Shown one piece after another: positions 37,488-46,338 of a DNA stretch of 64,000 bases. Origin of the DNA: JAEUTH01 sp044230205. Lineage in GTDB: Bacteria; Bacteroidota; Bacteroidia; AKYH767-A; OLB10. The DNA is taken from NCBI GenBank assembly GCA_044230205.1, contig JBGARN010000005.1:1-64000 (forward strand), read 5' to 3'. Below the pieces are notes generated by a model. That model saw nothing but the letters and a program-made list of their open reading frames with translations, searched no databases and was not told where the DNA came from. Numbering within the stretch: the stretch's first letter is position 1; the number at the start of each line of letters is the position of its first letter. Made by a program: the position numbers and the translations under genes.

Positions 37488-38267
37488 ATGTTAAACCTTA
37501 AAAATAACTCACTTAAAATGTTACTTCTTGTAACATGGCTTCTAATGTTCATTCAGTCCGAAGTGAATGCACAGCCTGAAGTATTATTTAATAAGGCAAA
37601 TGAATTATATCGCAACCAGAATTTTACAGAAGCTGCTAAACTTTACGAGCAATTAATTAAAGATGGCAACATTTCTTCTGAGGTATATTTCAACCTGGGT
37701 AATGCTTATTATAAGTCAGGCAAAATTGAATCAGCAATTCTAAATTACGAACGAGCTAGAAAGTTTAATGCAGTTGACGAAGATATTGATTACAACCTGC
37801 GGCTTGCCAATATGCAATGCATTGATAAAATTGAACCTATACCTCAGGTATTTTATCAGAAATGGTGGAACGAATTTGTACGTGATTCGACCCCTGATAG
37901 CAGAGCTAAATCTGCAATGATTGCTTTATGGTTAGCAGCTTTTCTGATAGTTGTATACTTATTTGCCAAATCGATAGTTTTTAAAAAAATATGTTTCTAT
38001 TCAGGATTAGTGGCACTTTTAGTTTCGGGCTGGTATTTTTTACTGGCATCAAAACAGGATAACCTGCTTAATAACCGTAACGAAGCTATAATTTTTGTAA
38101 GCAGCGATTATGTAAAGAGTTCGCCTGATGAAAAGTCAGCCAATCTTTTTATGCTGCATTCAGGAACAAAGGTGGAAGTATTGGATCAATTGAAAGGGTG
38201 GAAAAAAATCAGAATTGCCAATGGCAATGTTGGATGGATCCCTGAAAAATCAATTGAACGGATTTAA
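37488..38267 (+). CDS. batE: BatE, TPR and SH3-like domain protein
   Basis: A 259-residue protein. It has a signal peptide (LLLVTWLLMFIQSEVNAQ), TPR units (NLGNAYYKSGKIESAILNYERA), two membrane helices (about 140-160 and 168-188), and a C-terminal bacterial SH3 domain (VEVLDQLKGWKKIRIANGNVGW, in part). I chose ATG at 37488, one base after the batD stop. The frame is open further upstream inside batD, but those residues do not look like a BatE start. It closes the operon. The SH3 domain suggests binding to the cell wall or a partner peptide. Confidence 0.82.
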   Translation: MLNLKNNSLKMLLLVTWLLMFIQSEVNAQPEVLFNKANELYRNQNFTEAAKLYEQLIKDGNISSEVYFNLGNAYYKSGKIESAILNYERARKFNAVDEDIDYNLRLANMQCIDKIEPIPQVFYQKWWNEFVRDSTPDSRAKSAMIALWLAAFLIVVYLFAKSIVFKKICFYSGLVALLVSGWYFLLASKQDNLLNNRNEAIIFVSSDYVKSSPDEKSANLFMLHSGTKVEVLDQLKGWKKIRIANGNVGWIPEKSIERI

Positions 38268-38297
38268 ACAAACAGGAAGCTTAATTATTGGTTCATC

Positions 38298-38801
38298 TTG
38301 AAAAAAATCATTCTGCTTTCCGATACACACGGCTATCTTGATGCCAGGATGATAGAACATCTTAATGAAGCGGATGAAATATGGCATGCTGGCGATTTTG
38401 GTCCTGATGTAGCTCCTCAGCTTGAAAAATTAAAACCGGTTAGGGGTGTTTTTGGAAACATTGATGATAATGCTATACGGAAAATTTACCCGCGCGAGTT
38501 ATATTTTACCTGCGAAGGTCTGAAGGTGATGATGATACATATCGGTGGCTATCCTCCACGGTATGAGCCTAACGTACGAGATAAAATTAAAGATTATATG
38601 CCTGATATTTTTATCAGCGGACATTCACACATTTTAAAAGTGATGCGCGATAAATCAATAAATAACCTGTTACATATTAATCCGGGCGCGGCCGGTGTGT
38701 ATGGTTTTCATCATATGCGAACGATGATAAGGCTAACAATAGAAGGTAAAAACATCAAAGATCTGGAAGTAATTGAATTGGGGCTGCGCGGGCAGCTTTA
38801 A
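38298..38801 (+). CDS. YfcE/MJ0936-family metallophosphoesterase
   Basis: A 167-residue cytoplasmic phosphodiesterase of the calcineurin-like fold. Metal ligands are visible in SDTHG (Asp9, His11), HAGDFG, GNIDD, IHIGG and the closing GHSH motif. The length suits the YfcE group, whose members cleave phosphodiesters; the natural substrate is unknown. Translation starts at TTG (38298), giving MKKIILLSDTHG, the usual start. It lies 30 bases after batE on the same strand and may be read through from the operon. Confidence 0.87.
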   Translation: MKKIILLSDTHGYLDARMIEHLNEADEIWHAGDFGPDVAPQLEKLKPVRGVFGNIDDNAIRKIYPRELYFTCEGLKVMMIHIGGYPPRYEPNVRDKIKDYMPDIFISGHSHILKVMRDKSINNLLHINPGAAGVYGFHHMRTMIRLTIEGKNIKDLEVIELGLRGQL

Positions 38802-38843
38802 CAGTTATTATGAAAAGTATCATTAAAAATTGATATCAGCCGA

Positions 38844-39323
38844 TCATCGCAATCTGTCTGCACTTCGAACTAATTTTTCGTCTTTCTTAATAGCATTGGC
38901 GGCTAAGAAATGTAATATAAGCTGCAATGGAGGCAGATAGAATCCAAGCAGAAAAACTGATCTGGGGTCAGCAGTTTTCGTTTCGATCATTTTTGTGAAA
39001 GTGTACATGCCTCCCCAAAGCAATAAAACAAGTAAAATGCTGAAATAACATAATTTTACCTGTAGCGGACGGTTGTTGAACTTAAAAATGGCAAAAAGTG
39101 TGAAAAGGATAATAAGACAATTGAGTACCAATAGAGAAATATAAGAAGCCGGCTGGTCAATAAATGTACAGTCTGTTGATATTCCAACCAGGCTAAGAAC
39201 TACGCTGAAACTGCCTGCCGAAGTTGATTTAACAAGAACAATAGGTGCAATTGTTGGTATGAACAGAACAGCCGAAATTAATAAGACAGCAGCAAGATAA
39301 ATGGTTTGTATACGTTGAATCAT
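38844..39323 (-). CDS. DUF4293 membrane protein
   Basis: A 159-residue protein with four predicted membrane helices and the DUF4293 opening MIQRIQTIYLAAVLLISAVL. DUF4293 is a small Bacteroidetes family of unknown function, often near rho, as here. I chose ATG at 39321-39323 because it gives the family start; an in-frame ATG at 39353 would add MILFAKSFFN. It is divergent from rho and convergent with the phosphoesterase gene. No catalytic motif is visible. Confidence 0.75.
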   Translation of the reverse strand: MIQRIQTIYLAAVLLISAVLFIPTIAPIVLVKSTSAGSFSVVLSLVGISTDCTFIDQPASYISLLVLNCLIILFTLFAIFKFNNRPLQVKLCYFSILLVLLLWGGMYTFTKMIETKTADPRSVFLLGFYLPPLQLILHFLAANAIKKDEKLVRSADRLR

Positions 39324-39662
39324 GTTAAAAAAACTTTTGGCAAATAAAATCATTGCCTAAGCATAATACAATGGGTAAAGTTTGATTTGTTGCCTGCCGG
39401 AAGGCAATAATTGCTAGTTAATGATTTACAGATGAATTTACTGGATAAAAAAATATTTGCATCATAATGATACATATGCTATCATTGCAGTGTTTAAAGA
39501 AAAGCATTTTGTTCGCTTACATCTTCAAAACTCCCTCTGGACTTTTAAGGCGTCCTATCCTATAATTCCAAACTCATATAACTACAAAATCCCAACTCTC
39601 TTAAGTTGTAATATTCAATATCTATTGAATAATTCTTACATATCATTTCATTATTACATTTC
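39324..39662 (+). other. Intergenic region and putative leader upstream of rho
   Basis: About 339 AT-rich bases between the divergent DUF4293 gene and rho. A small hairpin (TTGCCT, GCCGGA loop, AGGCAA) lies at 39390-39407. A box close to TAnnTTTG (AATATTTG) lies near 39454, but no TTG is at the right distance. The region also holds an open frame of 73 codons with no recognisable protein features, which I do not call. A leader involved in rho autoregulation is possible but not shown. Confidence 0.35.
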
Positions 39663-41372
39663 ATGTACGACATTTTAGAATTAAACGACAAAACATTGTC
39701 GGAATTACGCCAGGTTGCAGAACAGCTTGGCATTAGTGGCTTTGCCAGCCAGGATAAGCAAAGTCTTATCTACAAAATACTTGATCACCAGGCATTAAAC
39801 CCAACAGCAGAGGCCAAAACTGAAACCAAAAAACCTGTTAGAAAGCGCGCTGCCAAGGCTCCAAAAGAGGAAAAGGCAGCAGCAGAAGAAGCTGTTACAC
39901 CACTTGCTAAAAGCATTGAGGAGCCGGTTGTTGTTGAAAGTAAAACGCACGAACCACCGGTAACACCAGCTATGTTTGAAAATTCTACTGATAGTGAAGG
40001 AAGGCCAAAAAGGCAGCGCATACGGGTTGCAATTGAAGAGGATGAAGAACCGCCAGTTCGCATTCAAAAACCCATTGAAGAAAAGCCGGTAATGGCAGCC
40101 CAGCAAAGGCGACCTCAGATTATTGAACCCAAGCCTCAACCACCACAACCACAGCAATCGCAACCAATACATCAATCAGGTTATAACTCTAATTCGGATA
40201 ATAACTTTAACAGCAACATTCCGCGCGAACGCAAGATATTTGAAGCAAGCACTGATTTTGATGGCGTAATTACAACAGAAGGTGTCTTGGAAATTGCTGA
40301 AGAGAAGCATGGTTTTCTTCGTTCGGCCGATTACAATTACCTGCCATCACCCGATGATATTTATGTTTCAGCAGCTCAGATAAAGGTTTTTGGACTGAAA
40401 ACAGGTGATAATATTCAAGGTGTGGTTCGTCCGCCACGTGAAGGCGAAAAGTATTTTCCACTCGTAAAAATTGATTTAATAAACGGACAAGATCCTGCAT
40501 ATATACGTGATCGTGTGCCGTTTGATTTTCTGACGCCTTTGTTCGCTCACGAAAAGTTTGACCTAAGTTCTGGCATGGCCGGCTACTCAACCAGGATAAT
40601 GGATTTATTTGCGCCAATTGGTAAAGGTCAGCGCGGATTAATAGTTGCGCAACCAAAAACCGGTAAAACAGTTTTACTGAAAGAAGTAGCCAATGCGATA
40701 GCTGCTAATCACCCTGAAGTATACCTGATTATTTTACTGATTGACGAACGCCCCGAGGAAGTAACAGACATGGCTCGCAGTGTAAGGGCAGAAGTTGTGG
40801 CATCTACATTTGATGAGCCTGCTGACAGGCATGTTCGTATAGCAAATATCGTTTTGGAAAAAGCAAAACGCATGGTGGAGTGCGGACATGATGTTGTTAT
40901 ATTATTAGACTCTATTACACGTCTCGCTCGTGCTTACAATACTGTTGCTCCTGCTACAGGCAAGGTGCTTTCAGGTGGTGTGGAAGCTAATGCGCTGCAA
41001 AAGCCAAAGCGCTTTTTTGGTGCAGCACGTAAAATTGAAAATGGTGGCTCACTTACCATAATTGCTACTGCTCTAATTGATACCGGCAGCCGTATGGACG
41101 AAGTAATTTTTGAGGAATTTAAAGGTACAGGTAATATGGAGCTTCAACTTGACCGTAAGATTGCTAACAAACGTGTTTGGCCGGCTATTGATTTAGTTTC
41201 ATCAAGTACACGAAGGGAAGATTTGTTGCTTGGAAAAGATGTGTTACAGAAAATGTGGATACTGCGCAATCACCTGGCTGATATGAATCCTCTTGAAGCA
41301 ATGGAATTTATCCAGGAACGAATAAGAGGCACCAAGAGCAATGAAGAGTTTTTAATTTCAATGAACTCATAA
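39663..41372 (+). CDS. rho: Transcription termination factor Rho with low-complexity insert
   Basis: A 569-residue hexameric RNA helicase that ends untranslated transcripts. Residues 1-44 form the Rho N-terminal helical domain. Residues about 45-195 are a low-complexity insert rich in Glu, Lys, Pro and Gln (KPQPPQPQQSQP, for example). The RNA-binding OB fold starts near residue 204 (GVLEIAEEKHGFLR). The ATPase follows with P-loop AQPKTGKT (about 329), Walker B LLIDERPEEVTDM, the RNA-contacting SITRLARAYNT and GGVEANALQKPKRFFGAARK. E. coli Rho has 419 residues; the excess is the insert, common in Bacteroidetes and Actinobacteria. An intrinsic terminator follows. Confidence 0.95.
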   Translation: MYDILELNDKTLSELRQVAEQLGISGFASQDKQSLIYKILDHQALNPTAEAKTETKKPVRKRAAKAPKEEKAAAEEAVTPLAKSIEEPVVVESKTHEPPVTPAMFENSTDSEGRPKRQRIRVAIEEDEEPPVRIQKPIEEKPVMAAQQRRPQIIEPKPQPPQPQQSQPIHQSGYNSNSDNNFNSNIPRERKIFEASTDFDGVITTEGVLEIAEEKHGFLRSADYNYLPSPDDIYVSAAQIKVFGLKTGDNIQGVVRPPREGEKYFPLVKIDLINGQDPAYIRDRVPFDFLTPLFAHEKFDLSSGMAGYSTRIMDLFAPIGKGQRGLIVAQPKTGKTVLLKEVANAIAANHPEVYLIILLIDERPEEVTDMARSVRAEVVASTFDEPADRHVRIANIVLEKAKRMVECGHDVVILLDSITRLARAYNTVAPATGKVLSGGVEANALQKPKRFFGAARKIENGGSLTIIATALIDTGSRMDEVIFEEFKGTGNMELQLDRKIANKRVWPAIDLVSSSTRREDLLLGKDVLQKMWILRNHLADMNPLEAMEFIQERIRGTKSNEEFLISMNS

Positions 41373-41392
41373 AACATTTTTTAGAACTATTA

Positions 41393-41426
41393 AAACCTCA
41401 CTGGCTGCTGACCGGTGAGGTTTTTT
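41393..41426 (+). terminator. Rho-independent terminator after rho
   Basis: AACCTCACTGG and CCGGTGAGGTT form an 11-bp stem with one G-U pair around a CTGCTGA loop. A T-run follows. It starts about 20 bases after the rho stop codon. Confidence 0.85.
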
Positions 41427-41473
41427 ACTTTTACAGCAACTTAAAAGCTTCAACCTGAATTTACCATCACCAA

Positions 41474-42364
41474 ATGCCAGCAGTAATACATTCAAAAACT
41501 ATACTCAACAAAACAAAGCAGCGCGATGCATGGTTTTTAGATGACTATACTATTAATCCTTATAGTGGTTGTTCATTCAATTGCCTTTACTGTTACATAC
41601 GTGGAAGCAAGTATGGTGTTAATATGGCTGAAAAAGTATCTGTGAAGGAAAATGCTGTTGAATTGCTTGAAAAGCAATTGAGCATTAAGGCCAAAAAGCA
41701 ACAGTATGGTTTTATTGTTATGTCATCGGCAACCGATCCTTATCTGCATTTTGAAAATGAATATCAACTGACACGACAATTACTGGAGGTTATTCTTAAA
41801 AATAAATTCCCGGTTCATATTATTACCAAATCCGATTTGGTAATTCGAGATTTTGATTTGTTACAACAGATTAATGAGCAGGCTATTTTGCCTGCAGACC
41901 TTCAAAGCAAATTATTACATAAAGTGCTTATTACGTTTTCATTTTCAAATTTAGACGAAAGCATAGCGAATATTTTTGAGCCCGGAGCAACCCTGCCAAG
42001 TCAGCGATTACAAGCATTGAAAGCTGCATCAAACTATGGATTTTATTCAGGTGTAAGCCTGATGCCATTGTTGCCTTATATCAGTGATACCAGGCAACAT
42101 TTAGAATATATGTTCAGTACATTCAAAGATGCCGGTGCTAAATACATAATGCCGGCCACTTTAACTTTGTTTGGCAATAGTGCATCCGATAGTAAAACGC
42201 TTGTTCTTAGGGCTGTTCAGCAACATTATCCTTTGTTGCTTAAAAAATACCAGGAGTTTTTCGGCAACAGCAATCAAATGCCAGCCTATTATACCACGGC
42301 ATTCAATAAAGCAACAGCGTTACTTTGCAGTAAGTACGAAATTAATAACCGCATTGTATTTTAA
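41474..42364 (+). CDS. Radical SAM protein, spore photoproduct lyase-like (SPL) family
   Basis: A 296-residue protein with the 4Fe-4S motif CSFNCLYC (Cys33, 37, 40) in the NPYSGCSFNCLYCY context, typical of the SPL-family radical SAM proteins common in non-sporulating bacteria. A VMSSATDPYLHFE segment and an FPVHIITKSDLVIRD strand match the radical SAM barrel. The substrate is unknown; true spore photoproduct repair is unlikely because nothing here suggests sporulation. It follows the rho terminator, so it is probably a separate unit, and it converges on the M16 genes with a shared terminator. Confidence 0.82.
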   Translation: MPAVIHSKTILNKTKQRDAWFLDDYTINPYSGCSFNCLYCYIRGSKYGVNMAEKVSVKENAVELLEKQLSIKAKKQQYGFIVMSSATDPYLHFENEYQLTRQLLEVILKNKFPVHIITKSDLVIRDFDLLQQINEQAILPADLQSKLLHKVLITFSFSNLDESIANIFEPGATLPSQRLQALKAASNYGFYSGVSLMPLLPYISDTRQHLEYMFSTFKDAGAKYIMPATLTLFGNSASDSKTLVLRAVQQHYPLLLKKYQEFFGNSNQMPAYYTTAFNKATALLCSKYEINNRIVF

Positions 42365-42434
42365 GTATTCAATTCAAAATAAAACGCAGAATCTTTAGCG
42401 GTTTATTTGAAACTACAAATCATCCGGAAAAAAC

Positions 42435-42472
42435 AAAGCTGTTAATATGTGTCAAACATATTAACGGCTTTT
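42435..42472. terminator. Bidirectional terminator between convergent genes
   Basis: AAAGCTGTTAATATG and CATATTAACGGCTTT pair over 15 bp with one wobble, around a TGTCAAA loop. T-runs follow on both strands (TTTTAATTATT on +, TTTGTTTTTT on -). It can end both the radical SAM transcript and the M16 transcript. Confidence 0.85.
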
Positions 42473-42513
42473 AATTATTATCTGTTATTAATGAATAACA
42501 GTTTTGTTACTGA

Positions 42514-43842
42514 TTAATGAGGACCGGCAGGAAAATCAGTACGCTTTGCTTGCTTAAAGTCTTCTTTCTTTACTACATCTTTTTTGCCAAGGTAAGTCCA
42601 TTTGATTGCTTGCGAATAATCTTTGAACACCCTGTTAATCTGGGGCAGTGTTGTTGAGTTAACTTTTTCAGGAAATTTCTCATCAAACATATAACCACCT
42701 GTTAATTCTGATCGTCCTAAAGCAAACGATTGCGATGCAGATGTTTCAAGTTTCATATAGGTAGTAGTAAGGAACTTTTGTTTTTTGTCAACCAGTTCTT
42801 TTTCCTTAAACCCTTTTTGTTTTAATGAATCAATAATTTCAATCATAGCCTGCATGGATTCTTTAGGCTTTTGTGTTGAAATATAAATGGCATTATAAGG
42901 GCTGTTAATTGCCTGTCTGTCATAGTAAGCTGCAGGAGCATAGGACAAGCTGCGCTTGGTTCTTAATTCAACAAAAAAGCGATCGTGCAAAATATTCATT
43001 GCTATCAGCATTGGTATTCCGTCATCTGAACTGAATAATGGTGCACTCATCACACCCATCAAGTAATTGGTTGCGATATCGCGATCAATAATAGTTTCAC
43101 TTGGTTTACTGATTAAAAGTTTTTGCTCAGTGGAAGGCAAAGTTCCCGCAGGTAATGACGCCAATGATTCTTTCACTTTTGCAGTAAGGTCATCCTGGCT
43201 GACATTACCCACTACTACAAGGTAACAGCGTTTCTTTCCGATAATTGATGAAAAATATTTTTTGGTTTCTTCAAGAGTAAGTTTCTCAAGATTTGCAGCA
43301 GTGCCGTTTGGAATTTTTGCATAGTTGCGTCCGGCAAAAGTATTTTCCATGGCAATTTGTTCAAGGTATCCATCAGGATCGGATTCATTTTGTTTTGCAG
43401 CCGAAACCATTTTATCTTTTGCCAGGTCAAATTCTTTCTGATCAAATGCCGGTATGGTTATTGCCTGGCTGAAAAGTTTCCACGACTGATCCCAGAATGG
43501 CTTGATACAGGTCATGTTCAACTCTCCGAAATCGAGTGATGTTGAGCTGCCAAATGTAGTTCCGATTTTTTCAGCCAGAGTATTAAATGCTACTTTATCC
43601 AGTTTTGTAGTACCTCCACTCATGGCAACATCAAAGGCAAGTGCTTCAATACCTTCCTTTTCTTTTGCATAATTGGCAGTGCCGCCTTTAACAAACAATC
43701 GGGCACTTATTACTTCTTTTGGAGTTTGACGAAGAATAACTTTTAATCCTTCCACATCAAATGAAATGGTCTTTTGTTGTGCTAAACTGCTGCCGGAAAA
43801 TATTACCAACAGTGCTAATGCTATTTGTGATATTTTGTTCAT
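42514..43842 (-). CDS. M16-family peptidase subunit lacking the zinc motif
   Basis: A 442-residue secreted or envelope protein with a signal peptide (MNKISQIALALLVIFSGSSLAQ). It has the M16 (pitrilysin-like) fold, but where HxxEH is expected it reads KEGIEALAFDVAMSGG, so the zinc ligands are missing. Bacterial M16B enzymes often act as pairs of one catalytic and one inactive subunit, with the inactive one keeping a substrate-binding arginine. The catalytic mate lies directly upstream (19 bases away, same strand). It is inferred to be the non-catalytic half of a heterodimeric peptidase. Confidence 0.85.
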   Translation of the reverse strand: MNKISQIALALLVIFSGSSLAQQKTISFDVEGLKVILRQTPKEVISARLFVKGGTANYAKEKEGIEALAFDVAMSGGTTKLDKVAFNTLAEKIGTTFGSSTSLDFGELNMTCIKPFWDQSWKLFSQAITIPAFDQKEFDLAKDKMVSAAKQNESDPDGYLEQIAMENTFAGRNYAKIPNGTAANLEKLTLEETKKYFSSIIGKKRCYLVVVGNVSQDDLTAKVKESLASLPAGTLPSTEQKLLISKPSETIIDRDIATNYLMGVMSAPLFSSDDGIPMLIAMNILHDRFFVELRTKRSLSYAPAAYYDRQAINSPYNAIYISTQKPKESMQAMIEIIDSLKQKGFKEKELVDKKQKFLTTTYMKLETSASQSFALGRSELTGGYMFDEKFPEKVNSTTLPQINRVFKDYSQAIKWTYLGKKDVVKKEDFKQAKRTDFPAGPH

Positions 43843-43861
43843 CGCTTTTCTGGTTATGATA

Positions 43862-45235
43862 TTATCGGGTTAGAGATTCAAAGTTTTCAATTTTCATTGC
43901 CGTTTTCATTTCGGGTGATATCAGCAATCCGGTAACAGAAGGCTTTCCTTTAATATATTTCTGCACATATTTTTTAATGTCAGCACGAGTTACCTTCTGC
44001 AGGTTAGCTATATAATCGGTGTAATAATTAATGCTTGCAGATGCCCACCAGAATGTAACAGTGTGAACATAAGCCGAGGTTTTTTCTTTACCATAGGCAT
44101 CCTGTATGGCAAGTTGATTCTTTGCAATTTCAAGTTGCTCATCTGAAAAATAATCATCACTGTCAAACCGGTTGATTTGCTCCTGTAGCTTGGCATAAGC
44201 CTCTTTTATTTTTGCAGGATTCGGCACCAGTTGAATATTTATCGGCCCTACATATTTGCAGGTTTGATATCCGACACCGGCCTGGAATGCATAACCGCCA
44301 TCAACAAGAGTTTTCTGAAATTCTGAAGATTGTAAACCTAAAATGGTTGAAAATACATCGGCTGCATAGGTGGCTTCTAAATCATTTCTGGTGTCAGGCC
44401 CATGATAACCAACGAGTATAAAAGGTGATTTTGCATTCGGGTTCTCTGTAATATAACTTACGTTTTGTTTGATAGGTTCAAACTCAGGAATTGGCCATTT
44501 TTTAAATGGGTCAAAATCGCTTGGCTTCCAGCTGCCAAATAACTCATCCACTTTTTTAAACATTTCTTCATGCTTAACATCACCGGCAATCACCAGCATT
44601 GAGTTATTAGGCCAGTAATATTTTTCCTGTATGACACGCATTTTTTCAGGGGTGGCTGTTAAAATAATATCATGGTTACCAATGGCATTTTTACGTGAGT
44701 AATTTGTACCCCACATATAGCGATTCATATCATCAAACAAATGAAAATAGGGGTTGGACTCATTACGCTGGAATTCTCCATCTACAACAGGATTCTCTTT
44801 TTTCATTTCTGATTCAAGGAAAAGAGGATACCTGATGGCATTATTCATAAACTCTAATCCTTCATTTACTTTATTATTAGCCAGTGTAAAAAAGTAATTC
44901 ACACGCTCATCTGAGGTTGTGCCATTAAAAACTATTCCCAGTTCGTTAACACGATCGAGAAACTGCTCCTGCGAAGGCAGTGCACGGTTAGCTTTAAAAA
45001 ACATGTGCTCATATAAATGCGAAAGGCCATTATATGCACTGTCTTCAGTATATGCGCCATTGCGCACAACAATTTCAACAGTGGCCAGCGGCACACTTGC
45101 ATCTTCAATAACCAGAATTTCAAGCCCGTTGTTTAGTTTCGTCATGAAAAAATTATCCGGAAGTTTTTGTGCAGTAACATGTAATGCGCACAGGCAAAAG
45201 CCACAGAGTAATGTAAATTGTCTTAGTTTGTTCAT
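43862..45235 (-). CDS. M16-family zinc peptidase, catalytic subunit
   Basis: A 457-residue envelope peptidase with a signal peptide (KLRQFTLLCGFCLCALHVTAQ). The inverted zinc motif HLYEH lies near residues 73-77, and a distal Glu falls in the NPVVDGEFQRNES region, as in catalytic M16 enzymes. Such enzymes degrade unfolded segments and peptides inside a closed chamber. I chose ATG at 45233-45235, which gives a normal signal peptide; an in-frame ATG at 45274 would add 13 residues. It is the first gene of a two-gene unit with the inactive partner downstream. Confidence 0.87.
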   Translation of the reverse strand: MNKLRQFTLLCGFCLCALHVTAQKLPDNFFMTKLNNGLEILVIEDASVPLATVEIVVRNGAYTEDSAYNGLSHLYEHMFFKANRALPSQEQFLDRVNELGIVFNGTTSDERVNYFFTLANNKVNEGLEFMNNAIRYPLFLESEMKKENPVVDGEFQRNESNPYFHLFDDMNRYMWGTNYSRKNAIGNHDIILTATPEKMRVIQEKYYWPNNSMLVIAGDVKHEEMFKKVDELFGSWKPSDFDPFKKWPIPEFEPIKQNVSYITENPNAKSPFILVGYHGPDTRNDLEATYAADVFSTILGLQSSEFQKTLVDGGYAFQAGVGYQTCKYVGPINIQLVPNPAKIKEAYAKLQEQINRFDSDDYFSDEQLEIAKNQLAIQDAYGKEKTSAYVHTVTFWWASASINYYTDYIANLQKVTRADIKKYVQKYIKGKPSVTGLLISPEMKTAMKIENFESLTR

Positions 45236-45423
45236 AATTGTTTCTGTTAATAATTGCGAATGAAGCAAATTCAAAATTTAAATTAAATGGCTTAGTAAAA
45301 CTTTAACGGGCTAAAATTGCTTAAATCGGCATTATTTATTCCGATGGATATTATAACAGGATTTTAATTCCAACAATGAAAGATTGACAAAAACAGGGAG
45401 TTAGGGAATCTAATAACCAGATG

Positions 45424-46125
45424 TTATAATTCGCTCATTAAATGGTTATAGTCGCGCACCAGTGTGCGTAAAAATTCCTCAGATGGAAGCGTGGTTTCAA
45501 TACCCAAAAGCAGCTTAACTTTAGCAGCTAGTTCATCAATTATTTCATATTGCTGCTTTTTCATAGCTTCATTAAATACTTTTTTAATCTTTATCACATC
45601 AGCATCTTTAAGATTTGCAGCTTCAGCAAATGTTACAACATAATTCGGGTCAGAAGTTTTGAATGCCGCTTCTTTTAAATCTACGCGCTTGCGTAATGAA
45701 ATTACTGTTGTACCTGCAGTGATATCTCCCAGCCGCTGACCTTTTCCGTTAATAACTATGGTTATCAAGGCAACAGTACCGCTGAACAAATTCAAATCAA
45801 TTATCCTGAACAGCCATCGTAACAAGTAAGCGCCTAAAGTTGGTTCGCTGCCATCCAGTTTCATCACTTTTATTTTCATTGCCATTTTTCCAAGGCTCTG
45901 ACCATTGAACAACGATTCCATCGCCAAATGATAAACGAACAAGGGCAACACACCAACTACAACAGCTAAAACCTCATCTCTGATGCTTAATACCAGGAAA
46001 CATAAAATGAGCCAGGCCCCGAATATTGCATAGTCAATTAAGGTAGCAAGAATACGGTCGCCAACGCTGGCTATATCATATTCCAAAGAGATATTCTGAG
46101 TTGTATTTATACTTATCGTTTCCAT
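45424..46125 (-). CDS. RDD-family membrane protein
   Basis: A 233-residue protein with the RDD domain in its N-terminal 150 residues. YDIASVGDRILATLIDYAIF contains the Arg and Asp residues that name the family, followed by three to four membrane helices and the closing GQRLGDITAGTTVI. The C-terminal 80 residues are cytoplasmic and helical (VKLLLGIETTLPSEEFLRTL). RDD proteins are membrane proteins of poorly known role, some linked to ion transport. It is divergent from the SpoIIM-like gene, a pairing frequent in Bacteroidetes. Confidence 0.83.
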   Translation of the reverse strand: METISINTTQNISLEYDIASVGDRILATLIDYAIFGAWLILCFLVLSIRDEVLAVVVGVLPLFVYHLAMESLFNGQSLGKMAMKIKVMKLDGSEPTLGAYLLRWLFRIIDLNLFSGTVALITIVINGKGQRLGDITAGTTVISLRKRVDLKEAAFKTSDPNYVVTFAEAANLKDADVIKIKKVFNEAMKKQQYEIIDELAAKVKLLLGIETTLPSEEFLRTLVRDYNHLMSEL

Positions 46126-46338
46126 TTATTGAACCTGATCCACGGCTACAGGCTTCTACTATTCCAATGTTAGATTTAACGCTATATTGCAAGAATAAAA
46201 TTTATTTATTTGTTGACAAATTAATACTTTAAGGCTGAAGAGCAGTAATTTAATTGCCGGCATTTAGTTTGTCGCTTTACTGAAGGTTAAAAGCCCCGTT
46301 TTAAAGTTTAAATTATATAATAGAGTTCAGATAGATTA

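Noticed and set aside
39457..39678. A 73-codon open frame upstream of rho
   Set aside because: It overlaps the rho start, has no family features, and its composition looks like AT-rich non-coding DNA.
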